Assembly: GCF_016860545.1 (NCBI RefSeq) | Contig: NZ_BNEB01000006.1 | Location: 1-64,000, forward strand | Source of the DNA: Streptomyces asoensis | GTDB lineage: Bacteria > Actinomycetota > Actinomycetes > Streptomycetales > Streptomycetaceae | Direction of reading: 5' to 3' | Length of the DNA: 64,000 nucleotides | In this document: piece by piece, positions 62,058 to 64,000 of the stretch | How the letters are laid out: every line of letters starts with the position of its first letter | How positions within the stretch are numbered: the stretch's first letter is position 1 | Translations under genes and position numbers: made by a program | Notes under the pieces: model-generated | The model's input: the letters and a program-made list of their open reading frames with translations, nothing else | What the model was told of the DNA's origin: nothing | The model's database searches: none

Positions 62058-62993
62058 ATGTCCCCTGGCAAGCAGGCCTTGGAGAGCGCGTCGGCTGTCC
62101 CGATGGCCGCAGGCGCGCGGTTGGAGAAGATGAGGCGGCGCGTGCGCCTTTCACGCCTGGCTCTGTTCACCGCGATCGCGGCCGGCCCCCTCGCTTTGGG
62201 CATCGCGCTCGTGTCCGGTCCCCCTACCGTCACTGCAGCCACCTCGCACAAGCCGGCCGCCGTGCGCAGCGCGGTCACCGCGGCCGACCCGGCGGGCTAT
62301 GCGCAGATGTTCCTCGAGGCGTGGTTGCGCAGCAGCGCCGACGATGCGAACAGTGCGCAGGCGCGGCTTGCTCGCTTGCTCGCGCCGGACGTCGATCTGC
62401 CGGACCCTGGCTCTGGTGCGCAGCCGAAGGCGGCAACGGTGACCGCGGTGCGCAGCGTGCAGCAAGGAGCCGACGGGTGGACGGTGACCGTGGCTGCGCA
62501 GTACGCCGACGGACGTCTGCACTACTTCGCCGTTCCCGTGGCTGCCGACGCACGGGGGGCCTCGTTCACCGTGACCGGCGCCCCCGGTGTGGTGGCCGGA
62601 CCGGCGCGCGCCGCGGTGAGCAGGTCACCGTTCAAGGTGAGCGTGCCGCTGGACGGTGATCTGTCTTTGGCCCTGGGGGAGTTCTTCGGCGCGTACCTGA
62701 CGGGGGCCGGCGGGGTGGACCGCTACCTCGCACCGGGGATGAAGGTGCCGACGCTCTCGCCCGCGCCGTACACCGCGGTCACCGTCCAGCAGGTGTCCGC
62801 CGACGACGAGGCCGCGGTCGCTGGAAGGTTGCCGACCGGCGGCGCGGCAGTGCGTGTCCTGGTCCGGCTGGAGGCCCGCGATATTGAGGGCCGTTGGCCG
62901 CTGGCGTACCGGCTTGCGCTGAAGGCCCGTTCGGGCCGGTGGGAAGTCGCAGGCCTGGAGGCGGGGGCCGCTCAGGACGGTGGCGTGCGGTGA
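62058..62993 (+). CDS. TcpC-like conjugal transfer protein
   Basis: This encodes 311 residues from ATG 62058 with GGGAG at 62046-62050. One N-terminal membrane helix ('LFTAIAAGPLALGIALVSGP') is followed by an extracytoplasmic region with two NTF2-like halves: 'AQMFLEAWLRSSADDANSAQ' with 'GWTVTVAAQYADGRLHYFAV', and 'EFFGAYLTGAGGVDRYLAPG' with 'VRVLVRLEARDIEGRWPLAY'. This is the TcpC/VirB8-like layout of Gram-positive type IV secretion channels. Its stop overlaps the next gene's GTG. Confidence 0.78.
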   Translation: MSPGKQALESASAVPMAAGARLEKMRRRVRLSRLALFTAIAAGPLALGIALVSGPPTVTAATSHKPAAVRSAVTAADPAGYAQMFLEAWLRSSADDANSAQARLARLLAPDVDLPDPGSGAQPKAATVTAVRSVQQGADGWTVTVAAQYADGRLHYFAVPVAADARGASFTVTGAPGVVAGPARAAVSRSPFKVSVPLDGDLSLALGEFFGAYLTGAGGVDRYLAPGMKVPTLSPAPYTAVTVQQVSADDEAAVAGRLPTGGAAVRVLVRLEARDIEGRWPLAYRLALKARSGRWEVAGLEAGAAQDGGVR

Positions 62994-63331
62994 ACACGGT
63001 GCACAGCCTGGTCCTCGCGGGGCAGCTGGACGACCTGGGCAACTCCTGGATCACCATGTTCAAGGGCTGGGCGGCCAAGGGTCTGCAGGCCGGTCTGCTG
63101 GTCCTCGTCGTCGTCACCATGATCCAGAAGTTCTCGTTGAAGGCGGGCATCGGCGCCCTGCTGCTGATGGTGATCGCGCTGGGGCTGTACAACGCGCGCG
63201 ACAGCCTCGCGGGCATGTTCGAGGACGAGGTGAAGAACCCCTCTCAGGGCGCACCCGCCGTTCCGGGCCCGGTTCGCTCTGAGCTGGCGGCCTCCGCTGG
63301 CTCTTCGCCCCGTACCGGGGGCGGGCTGTGA
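62990..63331 (+). CDS. small membrane protein of the conjugation operon
   Basis: This encodes 113 residues from GTG 62990, overlapping the TcpC-like stop by four bases. Two hydrophobic segments ('GLQAGLLVLVVVTMIQKF' and 'IGALLLMVIALGLYNARDSL') precede a Pro/Ser-rich tail. Its size and position fit the small TcpD/VirB2-3-like channel proteins of such operons. Its stop again overlaps the next GTG. Confidence 0.7.
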   Translation: MNTVHSLVLAGQLDDLGNSWITMFKGWAAKGLQAGLLVLVVVTMIQKFSLKAGIGALLLMVIALGLYNARDSLAGMFEDEVKNPSQGAPAVPGPVRSELAASAGSSPRTGGGL

Positions 63332-63903
63332 CGGCGCCCACTGGGCGGGTGAGCCGCTTCTATACCGGCGCGCGCCGTCATCCCTGGGTCCTGGGGAAGG
63401 TCGCCGACTGGAAGATCCCGCTGGGCCCGTACACCCCCGCGCAGATCGGGGTCGCCGTCGGCGGCGGCTTCCTTCTCCTCAAGAGCGTCGGCTGGTGGTC
63501 GTGGATGGGGCCGGTCCCGATCGTCGCCTGGCTGCTGACGATCTGGGTGGTGCGCCGGCCGAAGATCGCAGGGCGTGCCCCGGTGCAGGCGGCTGTGGGG
63601 TGGGCGATGCTGGGCTGGCAGCCTCGCGCGGGGCGGATCGGCGGGCGGGCCGCCCGCGATCGCGCTGCCCGCCTGCTGCTCGGCGGTTTCACGATCGAGG
63701 AAGCGCCCTCGCCCGCTGCGGCGGCAGCCTCCCGGGCGGCTGTGCAGGGTGCGCCCCGGGTATCGCGGCCGGCCGCGGCCGCGATCTTCTCGTCCCCCCA
63801 CCGGCGCACCAAGGAGCCGCATGCTCACGCAGCGCCGGTGCGGGCGCTCTCGGGTGTGCAGCAGCTGCTCGCCCTCGCCGGGCAGGGCGGGGGTGTGCGG
63901 TGA
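63328..63903 (+). CDS. TcpE/PrgI-like membrane protein
   Basis: This encodes 191 residues from GTG 63328. It has the conserved start 'VSRFYTGARRHPWVLGKVAD' and two adjacent membrane segments ('AQIGVAVGGGFLLLKSVGWW' and 'WMGPVPIVAWLLTIWVVRRP'). An Ala/Arg-rich cytoplasmic tail follows with 'RAARLLLGGFTIEEAPSP'. PrgI/TcpE proteins are the inner-membrane VirB3-like subunits encoded before the VirB4 ATPase. The four-base overlap with the next gene fits. Confidence 0.75.
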   Translation: MTAPTGRVSRFYTGARRHPWVLGKVADWKIPLGPYTPAQIGVAVGGGFLLLKSVGWWSWMGPVPIVAWLLTIWVVRRPKIAGRAPVQAAVGWAMLGWQPRAGRIGGRAARDRAARLLLGGFTIEEAPSPAAAAASRAAVQGAPRVSRPAAAAIFSSPHRRTKEPHAHAAPVRALSGVQQLLALAGQGGGVR

Positions 63904-64000
63904 GGGTTGCGATCCGTCACATCGCCGGGAACCTGGTGTGGTCGACGCAGGGCAGCGTGTGGGCCCTCTACCGCCTCCACCCGGGCGCCGACGCGCAGGG
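63900..64000 (+). CDS. VirB4-like conjugation ATPase, N-terminus only
   Basis: GTG 63900 overlaps the previous stop and opens a frame reading 'VRVAIRHIAGNLVWSTQGSV', then 'WALYRLHPGADAQG', to the end of the window. This matches the N-terminal strand of the SCO6880/VirB4-type ATP-binding proteins of actinobacterial conjugation operons. The ATPase motifs lie beyond the window. Confidence 0.65.
   Translation, partial: MRVAIRHIAGNLVWSTQGSVWALYRLHPGADAQ

Noticed and set aside
1..64000. tRNA or rRNA genes
   Set aside because: No cloverleaf-like T-loop (GTTCRA) context with matching acceptor stem was recognised on either strand by eye.

Overview
The window is very GC-rich, uses many GTG/TTG starts, and carries families typical of actinobacteria (FxLD lanthipeptide, DUF5959, DUF6233, DUF397 with an XRE/DUF5753 partner, SAV_2336-type vWA, NB-ARC/TPR). 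It is almost certainly Streptomyces or a close relative. The mix of insertion sequences, gene relics, conflict systems and a conjugation module suggests an accessory region such as a chromosome arm, a large plasmid or an integrative element. I cannot tell which from the sequence.

Region 1 (1-9.7 kb): the end of an acyl-CoA dehydrogenase, then a small Cys/His-rich protein and a compact FxLD-type lanthipeptide locus. This has a 58-residue precursor, an attenuator-like hairpin, a full-length LanB dehydratase, a LanC cyclase, and a fused SpaB_C/PIMT-like methyltransferase closed by a strong terminator. No transporter or protease is visible. A 383-aa protein of unknown function follows.

Region 2 (9.65-13.2 kb): a scar zone. 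It has a two-copy CRISPR-like repeat with a 61-bp period, a broken thymidylate-kinase-like relic, a DUF5959 gene, a frameshifted IS630 transposase joined to an IS5 tail, and one intact IS5/IS427-type element with inverted repeats, a TTA duplication and a two-frame transposase.

Region 3 (13.3-24.6 kb): a 3540-aa secreted Rhs/YD-repeat protein with DNRLRE-like and three LamG-like modules and a C-terminal DNA/RNA non-specific nuclease. Its SUKH (SMI1/KNR4) immunity gene lies just downstream in a stretch of lower GC. An IS110 relic and an ankyrin gene follow.

Region 4 (26.4-38 kb): the most interesting part. A 1700-aa STAND-type NTPase with a kinase-like N-terminal domain is followed by an EAD/VMAP-C protein translationally coupled to a SAV_2336-type vWA protein, with a small membrane protein on the opposite strand between them. 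This looks like a VMAP/vWA 'ternary' conflict system in which a large STAND protein stands where a MoxR ATPase would be expected. Next to it is a 633-aa protein with two CYTH domains and four membrane helices, bracketed by 52-bp imperfect direct repeats, one abutting a truncated histidine kinase.

Region 5 (38.6-46.3 kb): an M48 membrane protease, a Y-family polymerase-like protein with doubtful catalytic residues, small DUF6233 and zinc-ribbon proteins, and two decayed copies of a block holding a DUF6417-like gene and Ku relics. A lamin-tail-domain secreted protein sits between them, with a paralogue at 56.8 kb.

Region 6 (46.5-57.3 kb): a two-gene NB-ARC/TPR unit, an XRE regulator fused to a HAD domain that has lost its nucleophile, a long gene-free region with three perfect hairpins, a convergent DUF397/XRE-DUF5753 pair, and a secreted HNH nuclease. 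Region 7 (57.9-64 kb): two unknown proteins, a duplicated winged-helix plasmid-type protein, and the start of a conjugation operon (TcpC-like, small membrane protein, TcpE/PrgI-like, VirB4-like ATPase) that runs off the end.
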